Origin: Flavobacterium ranwuense
GTDB lineage: Bacteria; Bacteroidota; Bacteroidia; Flavobacteriales; Flavobacteriaceae
Reading direction: 5' to 3'
Assembly: GCF_004349315.1 (NCBI RefSeq)
Contig: NZ_SMLH01000004.1
Coordinates: 310,001 to 374,000 of the forward strand
Length of the DNA stretch: 64,000 nt
A program made the translations under genes and the position numbers. Positions 54,832-63,406 of this stretch are shown piece by piece; the first letter of the stretch is position 1; the number at the start of each line of letters is the position of its first letter. The notes below the pieces were generated by a model. It was not told the origin of the DNA. It was given only the letters and a program-made list of their open reading frames with translations, and did no database searches.

Positions 54832-54847
54832 TAAAATACTATATTTG
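54818..54847 (+). promoter_or_regulatory. Promoter of porV
   Basis: TTG at 54818-54820 and TATATTTG at 54840-54847 are 19 nt apart, a full match to the Flavobacterium sigma-A consensus (TTG-N17-23-TAnnTTTG). It overlaps the end of porU and lies 23 nt before the porV start, so porV may also be transcribed separately. Confidence 0.75.
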
Positions 54848-54870
54848 TTTAACAAAAATTTCCTGTAATA

Positions 54871-56070
54871 ATGAAAAAAACAACATTACTTTTTATCTTT
54901 TTATTTGTAATTTCTTTCATAAAAGCACAAGATAGAGTTATAAATCCGGGGGTTCCCTTTTTATTAGTCGCAGCAGATGCAAGAGCAGCAGGTATGGCAG
55001 ACGTAGGAGTTGCAACATCAGCGGATGCTTTTTCCCAGCAATGGAATCCGGCTAAATATGCTTTTGCAACATACCAAAAAGGATTTTCTGTAAGCTACAC
55101 ACCTTACCTTACTGATTTAGTAAATGACATATCATTAGGGCAATTGACCTACTATCAAAAACTGAATGAAAGAAGTGCATTTGCGGGAAGCCTTCGCTAT
55201 TTTGGATTGGGTGAAATCGAATTGCGTGAAAATGCAAATGACGAACCTAGATTTGTTTCTCCAAACGAGTTTGCCATTGACGGTTCGTATTCCTTAAAAT
55301 TAAGCGAAAAATTCTCTATGGCTATTGCGGGAAGATTTATAAATTCCAATCTAAAAGTAGCCTCCGAAAACAATGATGCTTCTTCTGCAAGTACATTTGC
55401 TGTTGATGTGGCCGGTTTTTACCAATCTGAAGAAATAGCGTACAACGAATTCAACGGAAGATGGAGAGCGGGATTTAACATTCAAAATTTAGGTCCAAAA
55501 ATCAGTTATGACAATGATGATTTTAATAATAACTTTCTACCCGCTAATTTAAAAATAGGAACTGGTTTTGATTTTATTTTAGACGACTATAATAAGGTGG
55601 CCGTGAATGTTGAATTTAATAAATTATTAGTTCCAACCCCTCAAATTCCTGTCCCTCAGCCGGCAACTGATTTAAATGGAGATGGGGATACCCTCGATCC
55701 AGGAGAACCTGCTAATGACGGAACGGCTAAAGCAAATAATGATTACCGCGCTATTGGATGGACCTCTGGAGTTTTCAAATCATTTGGTGATGCTCCTGAT
55801 GGATTCAGCGAAGAATTAAAAGAAGTTACGTATGCTGTAGGTGCCGAATATTTGTATCAAGATTCCTTTGCAATGCGTTTGGGTTACTTTCACGAAAGTC
55901 CTGTAAAAGGAGCTCGACAGTTTTTCTCGCTTGGAGCAGGCTTCAAATACAATGTAGTCAAAGTAGATGTTTCTTATTTATTCTCGGCATCAAAAGTAAA
56001 AAACCCTTTAGAAAACACGCTGCGTTTTTCACTTACCTTCAATTTTGGAGATAAATATGACGAATATTAA
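54871..56070 (+). CDS. porV: Type IX secretion outer-membrane protein PorV
   Basis: A 399-residue FadL-like beta-barrel. Signal peptide LLFIFLFVISFIKAQ, then the PorV hallmark VPFLLVAADARAAGMADVGV, QQWNPAKYAFATYQKGFSVS and a series of amphipathic strands to a final SLTFNFGDKYDEY. A calcium-type insert DLNGDGDTLDPGEP lies near 270-285. PorV (LptO) carries cargo from the T9SS translocon to PorU in the outer membrane. It follows porU and ends at a strong terminator. Confidence 0.95.
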   Translation: MKKTTLLFIFLFVISFIKAQDRVINPGVPFLLVAADARAAGMADVGVATSADAFSQQWNPAKYAFATYQKGFSVSYTPYLTDLVNDISLGQLTYYQKLNERSAFAGSLRYFGLGEIELRENANDEPRFVSPNEFAIDGSYSLKLSEKFSMAIAGRFINSNLKVASENNDASSASTFAVDVAGFYQSEEIAYNEFNGRWRAGFNIQNLGPKISYDNDDFNNNFLPANLKIGTGFDFILDDYNKVAVNVEFNKLLVPTPQIPVPQPATDLNGDGDTLDPGEPANDGTAKANNDYRAIGWTSGVFKSFGDAPDGFSEELKEVTYAVGAEYLYQDSFAMRLGYFHESPVKGARQFFSLGAGFKYNVVKVDVSYLFSASKVKNPLENTLRFSLTFNFGDKYDEY

Positions 56071-56094
56071 ACTTAAATAAAATCCACAAATAAC

Positions 56095-56143
56095 AATCCA
56101 AATTTCAATCCCGAAGCATCGGGATGAAGTTTGGATTTTTTTT
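56095..56143 (+). terminator. Terminator after porV
   Basis: Long imperfect hairpin: AATCCAAATTTCAATCCCGA pairs with TCGGGATGAAGTTTGGATT around AGCA, followed by a run of T. It overlaps the ATG at 56124, which argues that cdd starts further on at 56157. Confidence 0.9.
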
Positions 56144-56156
56144 CCTTAAAAAAAAC

Positions 56157-56639
56157 ATGAAAGAAATAACAATTACCACTCAATTCAAAGTATTCGATTC
56201 CATTCAGGATTTACCAAATGACATTCAGGACTTAATGACTCAAGCCGTTGAAGTCCGAAAAAATGCTTACGCACCTTATTCAAAATTCAGAGTTGGAGTT
56301 GCACTTGTTTTAGACAACGGTAAAATTGTAGTAGGTTCAAACCAAGAAAATGCAGCCTATCCTTCGGGACTTTGTGCGGAACGTGTCGCTATATTTTATG
56401 CCGGGGCAGTCTATCCAGAAGCCAAAATTTTGAAAATGGCAATTACCGCTGCTTCGGATACGAACCAAACTACAGCTCCAATTCCTCCTTGTGGCTCTTG
56501 CAGACAATCCATAGCAGAATACGAAATCCGACAAGAGACCCCAATTGAAATCTATTTCATGGGAGAAATTGGCGCTATTTACAAGTCGGAATCCCTAAAA
56601 AATTTGCTTCCATTTATGTTCGATAAAAAATTCCTGTAA
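56157..56639 (+). CDS. cdd: Cytidine deaminase
   Basis: A 160-residue enzyme from ATG 56157 (MKEITITTQF); the earlier ATG at 56124 lies inside the porV terminator and would be a poor start. Zinc site: YPSGLCAERVAIFYAG (Cys and catalytic Glu of the CAE motif) and IPPCGSCRQSIAEYE (PCxxC). The YAPYSKFRVGVAL region binds the ribose. It deaminates cytidine and deoxycytidine to uridine in pyrimidine salvage. Single-gene unit before the pdh operon; length is normal for homotetrameric forms. Confidence 0.94.
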   Translation: MKEITITTQFKVFDSIQDLPNDIQDLMTQAVEVRKNAYAPYSKFRVGVALVLDNGKIVVGSNQENAAYPSGLCAERVAIFYAGAVYPEAKILKMAITAASDTNQTTAPIPPCGSCRQSIAEYEIRQETPIEIYFMGEIGAIYKSESLKNLLPFMFDKKFL

Positions 56640-56687
56640 AAATTCCAAAAATTGCCTATTAAATTTTAGTTCTTACTTGGAATGTCT

Positions 56688-56695
56688 TATTTTTG
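56688..56695 (+). promoter_or_regulatory. Putative -7 element of the pdhA promoter
   Basis: TATTTTTG matches TAnnTTTG, about 100 nt before the pdhA ATG, which leaves a leader of about 90 nt. The -33 region is imperfect (TTT/TTA around 56665). Confidence 0.5.
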
Positions 56696-56795
56696 CATCC
56701 CGACCCTTCGGGGCGCAAATTTGTGGGAGGAAACTATTTTGCGTTATAGGTACAAATTGATAATACAATAACACTTTAGCAAAAGAAAAATTCAG

Positions 56796-57794
56796 ATGAA
56801 AGAAGTTACAAAAGAAGTATATTTAAAGTGGTATGAAGATATGCTGCTTTGGAGAAAGTTTGAGGACAAACTTGCAGCATTATACATCCAACAAAAAGTT
56901 AGAGGTTTTCTACATTTATACAATGGTCAAGAAGCAGTATTAGCTGGTGCATTGCACGCAATGGACTTGACAAAAGACAAAATGATTACTGCTTACAGAA
57001 ATCACGTTCAACCAATAGGAATGGGAGTTGATCCTAGACGCGTGATGGCGGAACTTTTAGGAAAAGTTACCGGAACTTCAAAAGGTATGGGTGGTTCCAT
57101 GCACATCTTTTCAAAAGAGCACCGTTTTTATGGTGGACACGGAATTGTAGGAGGACAAATTCCTGTAGGTGCTGGATTAGCTTTTGCCGATAAATATTTT
57201 GAAACAGGTGGTGTTACTATGACCTATTTTGGTGATGGTGCAGCACGTCAAGGATCTTTACATGAAGCTTTTAATATGGCGATGTTATGGAAACTTCCAG
57301 TCGTATTTATTGTTGAAAACAATGGTTATGCAATGGGAACTTCTGTAGAAAGAACAGCCAATCATACTGATATTTGGAAATTAGGTTTAGGATATGAAAT
57401 GCCTTGTGGACCAGTTGACGGAATGAACCCAATAAAAGTTGCCGAAGCAATGACAGAAGCTATTGACAGAGCACGTCGTGGTGATGGCCCAACTTTTCTT
57501 GAAATGAAAACATACCGCTACAGAGGACACTCTATGTCGGATGCACAATTATACCGTTCGAAAGAAGAAGTAGAAGAATACAAAAAAATTGATCCAATTA
57601 CACAAGTTTTGGATGTGATTCTAGATCAAAAATATGCAACCGAAGAAGAGATTGAAACAATCGATCAAAGGGTAAAAGATTTAGTGGAAGAATGTGTGAA
57701 ATTCGCTGAAGAATCTCCTTACCCGGAAATTCAACAACTATACGACGTAGTATACGACCAAGAAAACTATCCATTTTTACCTCATAAATTATAA
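56796..57794 (+). CDS. pdhA: Pyruvate dehydrogenase E1 component, alpha subunit
   Basis: A 332-residue thiamine-diphosphate enzyme subunit. KVRGFLHLYNGQEAVLAGAL, GGSMHIFSKEHRFYGGHGIV and the TPP motif GDGAARQGSLHEAFNMA ending in VENNGYAMGT are all present, as are the phosphorylation-loop-like YRYRGHSMSDAQLYRSKEEV. It decarboxylates pyruvate and transfers the acetyl group to the lipoyl arm of E2. The E2 gene follows after 7 nt. The beta subunit and E3 are not in the window, as is usual in Flavobacteriaceae. Confidence 0.95.
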   Translation: MKEVTKEVYLKWYEDMLLWRKFEDKLAALYIQQKVRGFLHLYNGQEAVLAGALHAMDLTKDKMITAYRNHVQPIGMGVDPRRVMAELLGKVTGTSKGMGGSMHIFSKEHRFYGGHGIVGGQIPVGAGLAFADKYFETGGVTMTYFGDGAARQGSLHEAFNMAMLWKLPVVFIVENNGYAMGTSVERTANHTDIWKLGLGYEMPCGPVDGMNPIKVAEAMTEAIDRARRGDGPTFLEMKTYRYRGHSMSDAQLYRSKEEVEEYKKIDPITQVLDVILDQKYATEEEIETIDQRVKDLVEECVKFAEESPYPEIQQLYDVVYDQENYPFLPHKL

Positions 57795-57801
57795 ATCAAT
57801 T

Positions 57802-59454
57802 ATGGCAACAATAATTACAATGCCTCGTTTGAGCGATACGATGACGGAAGGAACGGTAGCGACTTGGCTAAAAAAAGTAGGTGATAAAGTAAGTGAAGGT
57901 GATATCCTTGCAGAAATTGAAACTGACAAAGCAACAATGGAATTTGAGTCTTTCAACGAAGGAACACTTTTACACATAGGAATCCCTGCAGGTGAAACTG
58001 CACCGGTTGACTCTTTATTAGCAATTATAGGAAAAGAAGGCGAGGATATTTCGGCATTACTAGCAGGAAAATCAGCTGATGCAGCTCCAGCTAAAGAAGA
58101 AATAAAAGTTACTGAAGAAACAGCAACTACTCCCGAAGTTACAAAAGCTGCAGCACCTGCAACAGCTTCATTACCAAAAGGAGTTGTAGTTATCACCATG
58201 CCTCGTTTAAGCGACACCATGACTGAAGGAACTGTTGCTACTTGGTTGAAAAAAGTAGGTGATGCAGTTGCCGAAGGAGACATTCTTGCCGAAATCGAAA
58301 CAGACAAAGCAACAATGGAATTCGAATCTTTCAACGAAGGAACTTTATTATACGTAGGAATCCAAGAAGGCAATACTGCACCCGTTGATAGCCTTTTGGC
58401 AATCATTGGACCTGCAGGAACCGATATTAGCGGAATTGCTGAAAACTATAAAACTGGCGGAGCGCCACAAGTAGCTCCTGCAGTAGCAGAAGAAAAAGAA
58501 GTTGCTCCAACAGAAAAAGCTACTGAACCAATTGTTCAAGAACCATCAACTGACGGGCAAAGAATTTTGGCTTCGCCATTAGCAAAGAAAATTGCTAGTG
58601 ACAAAGGAATTCAGCTAACACAAGTAAAAGGTTCTGGTGAAAACGGACGTATTGTGAAAAGCGATATCGAAAATTTCACACCACAAACTGCTGCTACTCC
58701 AGCGCCGACAACTTCAGCACCAGCAAAAACAGAAACTGTAGCTGCTGCAAAACCATTTGTTCCGGCAGGAGAAGTTTTCACAGAAGAAATAAAGAATTCG
58801 CAAATGCGAAAAATCATCGCAAAACGCTTAGCAGAATCTTTATTCACTGCACCACATTACAACTTAGTAATAGAAGTAACTATGGATGAGGCAATGAAAT
58901 CAAGAGCTATTATTAACAGCGTTCCGGATACAAAAGTATCATTCAACGATATGGTAATAAAGGCTTGCGCAATGGCTTTGAAAAAACATCCTAAAATAAA
59001 TTCTCAATGGAGAGAAGATTCAATTCTTATCAACCATCATGTGAATATTGGAGTTGCTGTAGCGGTTGAAGACGGATTAGTGGTTCCTGTATTACGTTTT
59101 ACAGATGCTATGAGTTTATCTCAAATTGGCGGAAGCGTTAGAGATCTTGCAGGAAGAGCTAAAAACAAAAAATTATTACCTACAGAGATGGAAGGAAGTA
59201 CTTTTACAGTTTCTAATCTTGGAATGTTTGGTATTACAGAATTCAACTCTATTATCAATCAACCTAATTCTGCTATTCTATCCGTAGGAGCTATTGTAGA
59301 AAAACCGGTTGTAAAAAATGGTCAGATTGTAGTAGGAAATACGATGATGTTATCTTTAGCTTGTGACCATAGAACAATTGATGGCGCAACTGGAGCTCAA
59401 TTTTTACAAACATTGAAACAATTTATAGAAAACCCAGTTACGATGCTTGCGTAA
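57802..59454 (+). CDS. pdhC: Pyruvate dehydrogenase E2 component, dihydrolipoamide acetyltransferase (two lipoyl domains)
   Basis: A 550-residue protein with two lipoyl domains at about 1-78 and 130-205, lipoylated at Lys43 and Lys169 in identical EIETDKATMEFESFNEGT motifs; the two halves are also nearly identical in DNA. Ala/Pro-rich linkers follow, then the E1/E3-binding domain (about 252-288, ILASPLAKKIASDKGIQL) and the catalytic core (about 325-550) with the active-site LACDHRTIDGATGAQFL. It acetylates CoA. Located 7 nt after pdhA; ends at a terminator. Recombination between the lipoyl repeats could change domain number. Confidence 0.95.
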   Translation: MATIITMPRLSDTMTEGTVATWLKKVGDKVSEGDILAEIETDKATMEFESFNEGTLLHIGIPAGETAPVDSLLAIIGKEGEDISALLAGKSADAAPAKEEIKVTEETATTPEVTKAAAPATASLPKGVVVITMPRLSDTMTEGTVATWLKKVGDAVAEGDILAEIETDKATMEFESFNEGTLLYVGIQEGNTAPVDSLLAIIGPAGTDISGIAENYKTGGAPQVAPAVAEEKEVAPTEKATEPIVQEPSTDGQRILASPLAKKIASDKGIQLTQVKGSGENGRIVKSDIENFTPQTAATPAPTTSAPAKTETVAAAKPFVPAGEVFTEEIKNSQMRKIIAKRLAESLFTAPHYNLVIEVTMDEAMKSRAIINSVPDTKVSFNDMVIKACAMALKKHPKINSQWREDSILINHHVNIGVAVAVEDGLVVPVLRFTDAMSLSQIGGSVRDLAGRAKNKKLLPTEMEGSTFTVSNLGMFGITEFNSIINQPNSAILSVGAIVEKPVVKNGQIVVGNTMMLSLACDHRTIDGATGAQFLQTLKQFIENPVTMLA

Positions 59455-59475
59455 TAACTCGGTTTTTAAAATAGT

Positions 59476-59512
59476 AATCCCGTCTTGTTTATAAAACTTG
59501 ACGGGATTTTTT
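59476..59512 (+). terminator. Terminator after pdhC
   Basis: AATCCCGTC (59476-59484) and GACGGGATT (59500-59508) form a 9-bp stem with a 15-nt loop, then a T run. The convergent glycosyltransferase gene ends right beside it. Confidence 0.85.
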
Positions 59513-60752
59513 ATTTATTCTTCTCCTCAATCCAACGAGACATATATTTGGTGCTTTTTAAAGTATGATGTTGTAACATGGCGCCCATAAAATTATTCAG
59601 TCGATGTTGCTGTAAATTAGAGCGTAAAAATGCTGTTTTTTTTCTAAAGTCAACCTCAAATAAACCTTTCGAATATCGTTGATTAATAATTGCAATTCCA
59701 TTTTGTTGGGCTTTACCCCAAATTCTTTTGTCTTGATACAATCGTACTGCTTCTTCGGCAAAATCAGTTACAACATCCGTAATAAAACCATTCCAAGGCA
59801 AATCACCATGCATAGATTCAGAACCGATAGAAGTCGTAACACTTGGCGTTCCGCATTGCATGGCTTCCAATAATTTTCCTTTAATACCTGCACCAAAACG
59901 CAAAGGAGCCAAAACAACTCGTGCTTTTTTGACTACCTCTTGGGCATCAATTGCACGTCCCCTAATTAAAAAACCTTCTTTAACATTATGTAGCTGTAAT
60001 ACTTTTTGTGAAGGATATGCACCATAAATATTCAAAACAGCTTTTGGCGATTGTTTCTTAATTAATGGCCAAATCGTTTCTTTTAAATACTGAACGGCAT
60101 TCCAATTGGGCTCATGAAGAAAATTTCCGATAAAAATAAAGTCTTTTCGATCTTCGAAAGAAGGCAACCTCTCGATTTCGGCATCCTCAATTGGCTCCAA
60201 TAAAAAAGGCAAATAATACAATATGGCTTTATCTATTTTGAATACAAATTCTAATAATTCCATTTCAAATTCAGAAATCATCAGAGACAAATCACAACGC
60301 AAAATACTGGCAATTTCCCTTTTTGCTACCTCTTCAACAAACAAATCAGTTGCCTCAAAGGAACGGTTTTCTTTGGATGCTTTCTGGCGAGCCAATCGCA
60401 AACAATGCAAATCTTCAGTATCTAACAATCGTAACGCATCAGGACAATTCTCGGCAACGCGCCAACCAAATTGTTCTTCTATCATAAAACGGTCAAACAG
60501 AACAACTGAGGGATTCAGCTCTTTTATATAAACATCAAAACTGGAATCATTAAGGGCTATTGATTTTTTATCAACTCCGTGTTTGTCCAAATCAACCATA
60601 AAATCACTATTTTGTGCAGGACTGGCAAACGTAATGCTAAAACCTTGCGCTTTAAAAAGTGAAATCAGCTGCATCATCCTTCCTCCCGCTGCGGACGAAT
60701 TAGGTTCCGGCCAAACAAAACCAATAATTAAAAGCTTTTGAACTTGATTCAT
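59511..60752 (-). CDS. Glycosyltransferase, GT-B fold (family 4-like)
   Basis: About 413 residues from ATG 60752 (MNQVQKLLIIGFVWPEPNSS); the ATG at 60776 would add eight residues. The Rossmann-type start LLIIGFVWPEPNSSAAGGRM, LPSFEDRKDFIFIGNFLHEP in the middle and the C-terminal nucleotide-sugar region VVLAPLRFGAGIKGKLLEAM with VTTSIGSESM fit a GT-B glycosyltransferase related to families 4 and 1. No signal peptide; probably cytoplasmic. It stands alone between the pdh operon and a tRNA hydroxylase. Acceptor unknown. Confidence 0.85.
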   Translation of the reverse strand: MNQVQKLLIIGFVWPEPNSSAAGGRMMQLISLFKAQGFSITFASPAQNSDFMVDLDKHGVDKKSIALNDSSFDVYIKELNPSVVLFDRFMIEEQFGWRVAENCPDALRLLDTEDLHCLRLARQKASKENRSFEATDLFVEEVAKREIASILRCDLSLMISEFEMELLEFVFKIDKAILYYLPFLLEPIEDAEIERLPSFEDRKDFIFIGNFLHEPNWNAVQYLKETIWPLIKKQSPKAVLNIYGAYPSQKVLQLHNVKEGFLIRGRAIDAQEVVKKARVVLAPLRFGAGIKGKLLEAMQCGTPSVTTSIGSESMHGDLPWNGFITDVVTDFAEEAVRLYQDKRIWGKAQQNGIAIINQRYSKGLFEVDFRKKTAFLRSNLQQHRLNNFMGAMLQHHTLKSTKYMSRWIEEKNK

Positions 60753-60834
60753 ACTATTATAAAATTTCAATTGCAAAATAATGCTATTTTGACTTCAATA
60801 CCGTCATTTGAACCAAAAATAGATTAGAAAACAC

Positions 60835-60842
60835 TAATTTTG
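60835..60842 (+). promoter_or_regulatory. Putative -7 element of the miaE promoter
   Basis: TAATTTTG matches TAnnTTTG, 21 nt before ATG 60864, with a TTTG 24 nt upstream (60807-60810), slightly beyond the usual spacing. Its position argues against the earlier frame start at 60840. Confidence 0.55.
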
Positions 60843-60863
60843 TACCAAATAAATTTCATTACC

Positions 60864-61445
60864 ATGTTAGGATTAAAATTAGCCACAGACCCGCGTTGGG
60901 TGAATATAGTTGAATCGAATATAGAAGAAATCTTGACAGATCACGCTTGGTGTGAACAAAAGGCAGCCTCAAATGCGATAAGTTTAATCACTTACAATTC
61001 GGAATTAGAAGAATTAGTAACTGAAATGTTAATCATTGCAAAAGAAGAATTAGACCATTTGCAATTGGTACATAATTTAATAAAAAGCAAAGGATTGACT
61101 TTAGGCAGAGAAAGAAAGGATCATTATGTAAATGAACTTTTTAAATTCATGAAAAAAGACGGCAGCCGAAAAGATGCTCTTTGTGATCGATTGTTGTTTT
61201 CAGCTATGATTGAAGCAAGAAGTTGTGAACGCTTTAAAGTTTTATCAGAAAATATAAAAGATGTGGAACTGGCTACTTTTTACAGAGACCTTATGATTTC
61301 TGAAGCGGGACATTACACTACTTTTTTGGGTTTTGCGCGAAAATATGCTGATAATATAGATGTAGATAAACGTTGGAAGGAATGGATAGAATTTGAAACT
61401 TCTATTATCACTAACTATGGTAAACAAGAAACAATCCACGGTTAA
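60864..61445 (+). CDS. miaE: tRNA-(ms2io6A)-hydroxylase-like diiron protein (MiaE family)
   Basis: A 193-residue protein from ATG 60864 (MLGLKLATDPRWVNIVESNI). The ferritin-like diiron ligands are visible: Glu in ILTDHAWCEQKAASNA, AKEELDHLQLVH, IEARSCERFKVLS and MISEAGHYTTFLGFAR. MiaE hydroxylates the isopentenyl side chain of 2-methylthio-N6-isopentenyladenosine at tRNA position 37, using oxygen. Single-gene transcription unit with its own promoter and a bidirectional terminator. The family match is good; activity on tRNA is inferred from the family. Confidence 0.9.
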   Translation: MLGLKLATDPRWVNIVESNIEEILTDHAWCEQKAASNAISLITYNSELEELVTEMLIIAKEELDHLQLVHNLIKSKGLTLGRERKDHYVNELFKFMKKDGSRKDALCDRLLFSAMIEARSCERFKVLSENIKDVELATFYRDLMISEAGHYTTFLGFARKYADNIDVDKRWKEWIEFETSIITNYGKQETIHG

Positions 61446-61467
61446 TTAAAAGAAATCATATTAAACA

Positions 61468-61503
61468 AAAAACAGGATGCTTAACGGCATCCTGTTTTTT
61501 ATT
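61468..61503. terminator. Bidirectional terminator
   Basis: CAGGATGC (61474-61481), loop TTAACG, GCATCCTG (61488-61495), with an A run before and a T run after. It serves the miaE gene on the plus strand and the OmpA-family gene on the minus strand. Confidence 0.92.
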
Positions 61504-61521
61504 ATTTACAATCTAAGTAAA

Positions 61522-63387
61522 TTATTTCACGATCATAAACTCAGATCGTCTGTTCAAGGCATGTTCCTCTTCGGTACAGTTTTCCTGACAATCCATTTTA
61601 AACTCTGATTCTCCAAAACCTTTTCCTGTTATTTTATCACCACTAATTCCTTTTGAAACTATATATGCTACAGTAGAATTTGCTCTTCTCTCAGAAAGAT
61701 CTAAGTTAAATTTATCAGTGCCTCTGGAATCAGTATGTGCCTTAACATAAATTTTTAATTTATTATTTTGAGACATTATATAAACCAATTTATCAAGCTC
61801 TACAGCTCCTTTCTTAGTTATATTGCTTTTGTTGTATTCGAAATAAATAGGATTCAAAATAATTTCTGTTTCAGTAACTATCACTTCAATTGGATCAATT
61901 ATTGCATCAACAGTAACTTTTCCTTCATTAATTTTAGTTATCGGAAAAGATTTCGAAATATAACCATCTTTAAAAACTTCTATGGTATATGGCTTTTGAC
62001 ATTCTACGTTATAAAGAACTTCGCCGTTCATATTAGACATTTGAGTATCTAAAACAGTTTTCGTTGCATCTAAAATAACAACTCTGGAATTAGCCAAAAG
62101 CTCTCCCGTTTTAGCATTTTTTACTACACTAAGAATTTGCCCTTTACATACTGGAATAGAACTATAAATATGATCTATACCACTACGATTACTGGATAAA
62201 TACCCGATATTTTTTTCTTTATTAAATGTAAAAGCAAAATCATCTTTCTCAGTATTTACAGGTTTTCCAATGTTATACGGTTCACCATCTTTATTTAAAT
62301 CTACAGAAAAAACATCTGAACTTCCAAAACCCGTCAAGCCGTTTGAAGAAAAATATAAAATAGCATCTTCAGTTACAAAAGGAAAATTCTCGTCACCGGC
62401 TGTGTTAATTTTATTTCCCAAATTTTCAGGTGTTCCAAATGTTCCGTCATTATTCACCGCTACTTTCCAAATATCAGTTCCTCCGACAGAACCTGACATA
62501 TTGGAAGCAAAATAAAGCACTTTCCCATCTTTGTCTATGGATGGATTCCCCATAGAATAACTTTTACTGTTGAATGGCAGTGGAGTAATGGCTCCCCATT
62601 TACCATTTTCTTTAACTGCTTTGTAAAGATTCACTTGACCAAACTTCAGCTTGTGTGTTTTATCTTTCTCGAATAATTTATCTTTGAAGCTTTCACTAGA
62701 AAAGTAAACAACATTACCGTCTTTGGTCATTGTAACCGGACCTTCATGAAACCTACTATTTAATTCAGCTACAGGAATTGGCTCTGAATAACTCCCATCA
62801 GCATTATAAGTAGACTGATAAATATCTAAAAAGGGTTCGTTATTCCAACCATATATTTTGTTACTTTCATTTCTGGCACTTGCAAAATAAAGTATATCTC
62901 CATAAAGACTTGCCCCAAAATCAGATCTTTGAGAATTAACTGAAATTTTGTCTACAACAAAAAGCTTTTCTTTATTCAATAGCTCCGAAAGATAATTTGG
63001 ATTTTTATTGAATTGTTTGGCTCTCTGATCATCAGGCACTAAAGCGGAAAATATTTTCATTTGGGCATTAGACTCCGTGTATTTCCCGTTAGATTTTAAC
63101 ATTTGAGCGTATCTAAAATGTGTTTCCGAATCTTGTTTTGTTTGTATCGCTTTGGCATACCATTTTTCGGCTTCTACGGTATTGCGCATATAATAATAAC
63201 TATCACCTAGATGTTTAGTTACATAAGCATCTGCATTTCCTTTTTCAGCTAAGGCTAGATATCCTTCAGCAGCTTCAACATAATCGTAGCTTTCAAATAA
63301 TTTATCTGCATTCTTAGTCTCTTTATTTTGGGCGCAAAGTGAGAAACCTGCTAGCACAAAAAACAGTATTAGTGTATTTTTTTTCAT
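61522..63387 (-). CDS. OmpA-family protein with TPR, propeller and Cna/carboxypeptidase-like domains (PorE-like)
   Basis: A 621-residue exported protein. Signal LILFFVLAGFSLCAQ; TPR region about 25-130 (DYVEAAEGYLALAEKGNADA); a WD40-like PD40 propeller about 160-400 with repeats such as VYFSSESFKDK, LYFASNMSGSVGGTDIWKV and ILYFSSNGLTGFGSSDVFSV; a CarboxypepD-like domain about 405-490; and an OmpA peptidoglycan-binding domain at the end (IYFEYNKSNITKKGAVELDK, HTDSRGTDKFNLDLSERRAN, NRRSEFMIVK). The order TPR-propeller-CRD-OmpA is that of T9SS-associated PorE. It follows the PorP/SprF-family gene by 19 nt, the usual pair, often encoded beside surface adhesins. Confidence 0.88.
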   Translation of the reverse strand: MKKNTLILFFVLAGFSLCAQNKETKNADKLFESYDYVEAAEGYLALAEKGNADAYVTKHLGDSYYYMRNTVEAEKWYAKAIQTKQDSETHFRYAQMLKSNGKYTESNAQMKIFSALVPDDQRAKQFNKNPNYLSELLNKEKLFVVDKISVNSQRSDFGASLYGDILYFASARNESNKIYGWNNEPFLDIYQSTYNADGSYSEPIPVAELNSRFHEGPVTMTKDGNVVYFSSESFKDKLFEKDKTHKLKFGQVNLYKAVKENGKWGAITPLPFNSKSYSMGNPSIDKDGKVLYFASNMSGSVGGTDIWKVAVNNDGTFGTPENLGNKINTAGDENFPFVTEDAILYFSSNGLTGFGSSDVFSVDLNKDGEPYNIGKPVNTEKDDFAFTFNKEKNIGYLSSNRSGIDHIYSSIPVCKGQILSVVKNAKTGELLANSRVVILDATKTVLDTQMSNMNGEVLYNVECQKPYTIEVFKDGYISKSFPITKINEGKVTVDAIIDPIEVIVTETEIILNPIYFEYNKSNITKKGAVELDKLVYIMSQNNKLKIYVKAHTDSRGTDKFNLDLSERRANSTVAYIVSKGISGDKITGKGFGESEFKMDCQENCTEEEHALNRRSEFMIVK

Positions 63388-63406
63388 TAATTATAAAAAT
63401 TAAATT

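Noticed and set aside
57789..58406. 205-residue minus-strand frame opposite pdhC
   Set aside because: It mirrors the repeated lipoyl-domain DNA, with no start context or homology; it is a shadow of the pdhC coding strand.
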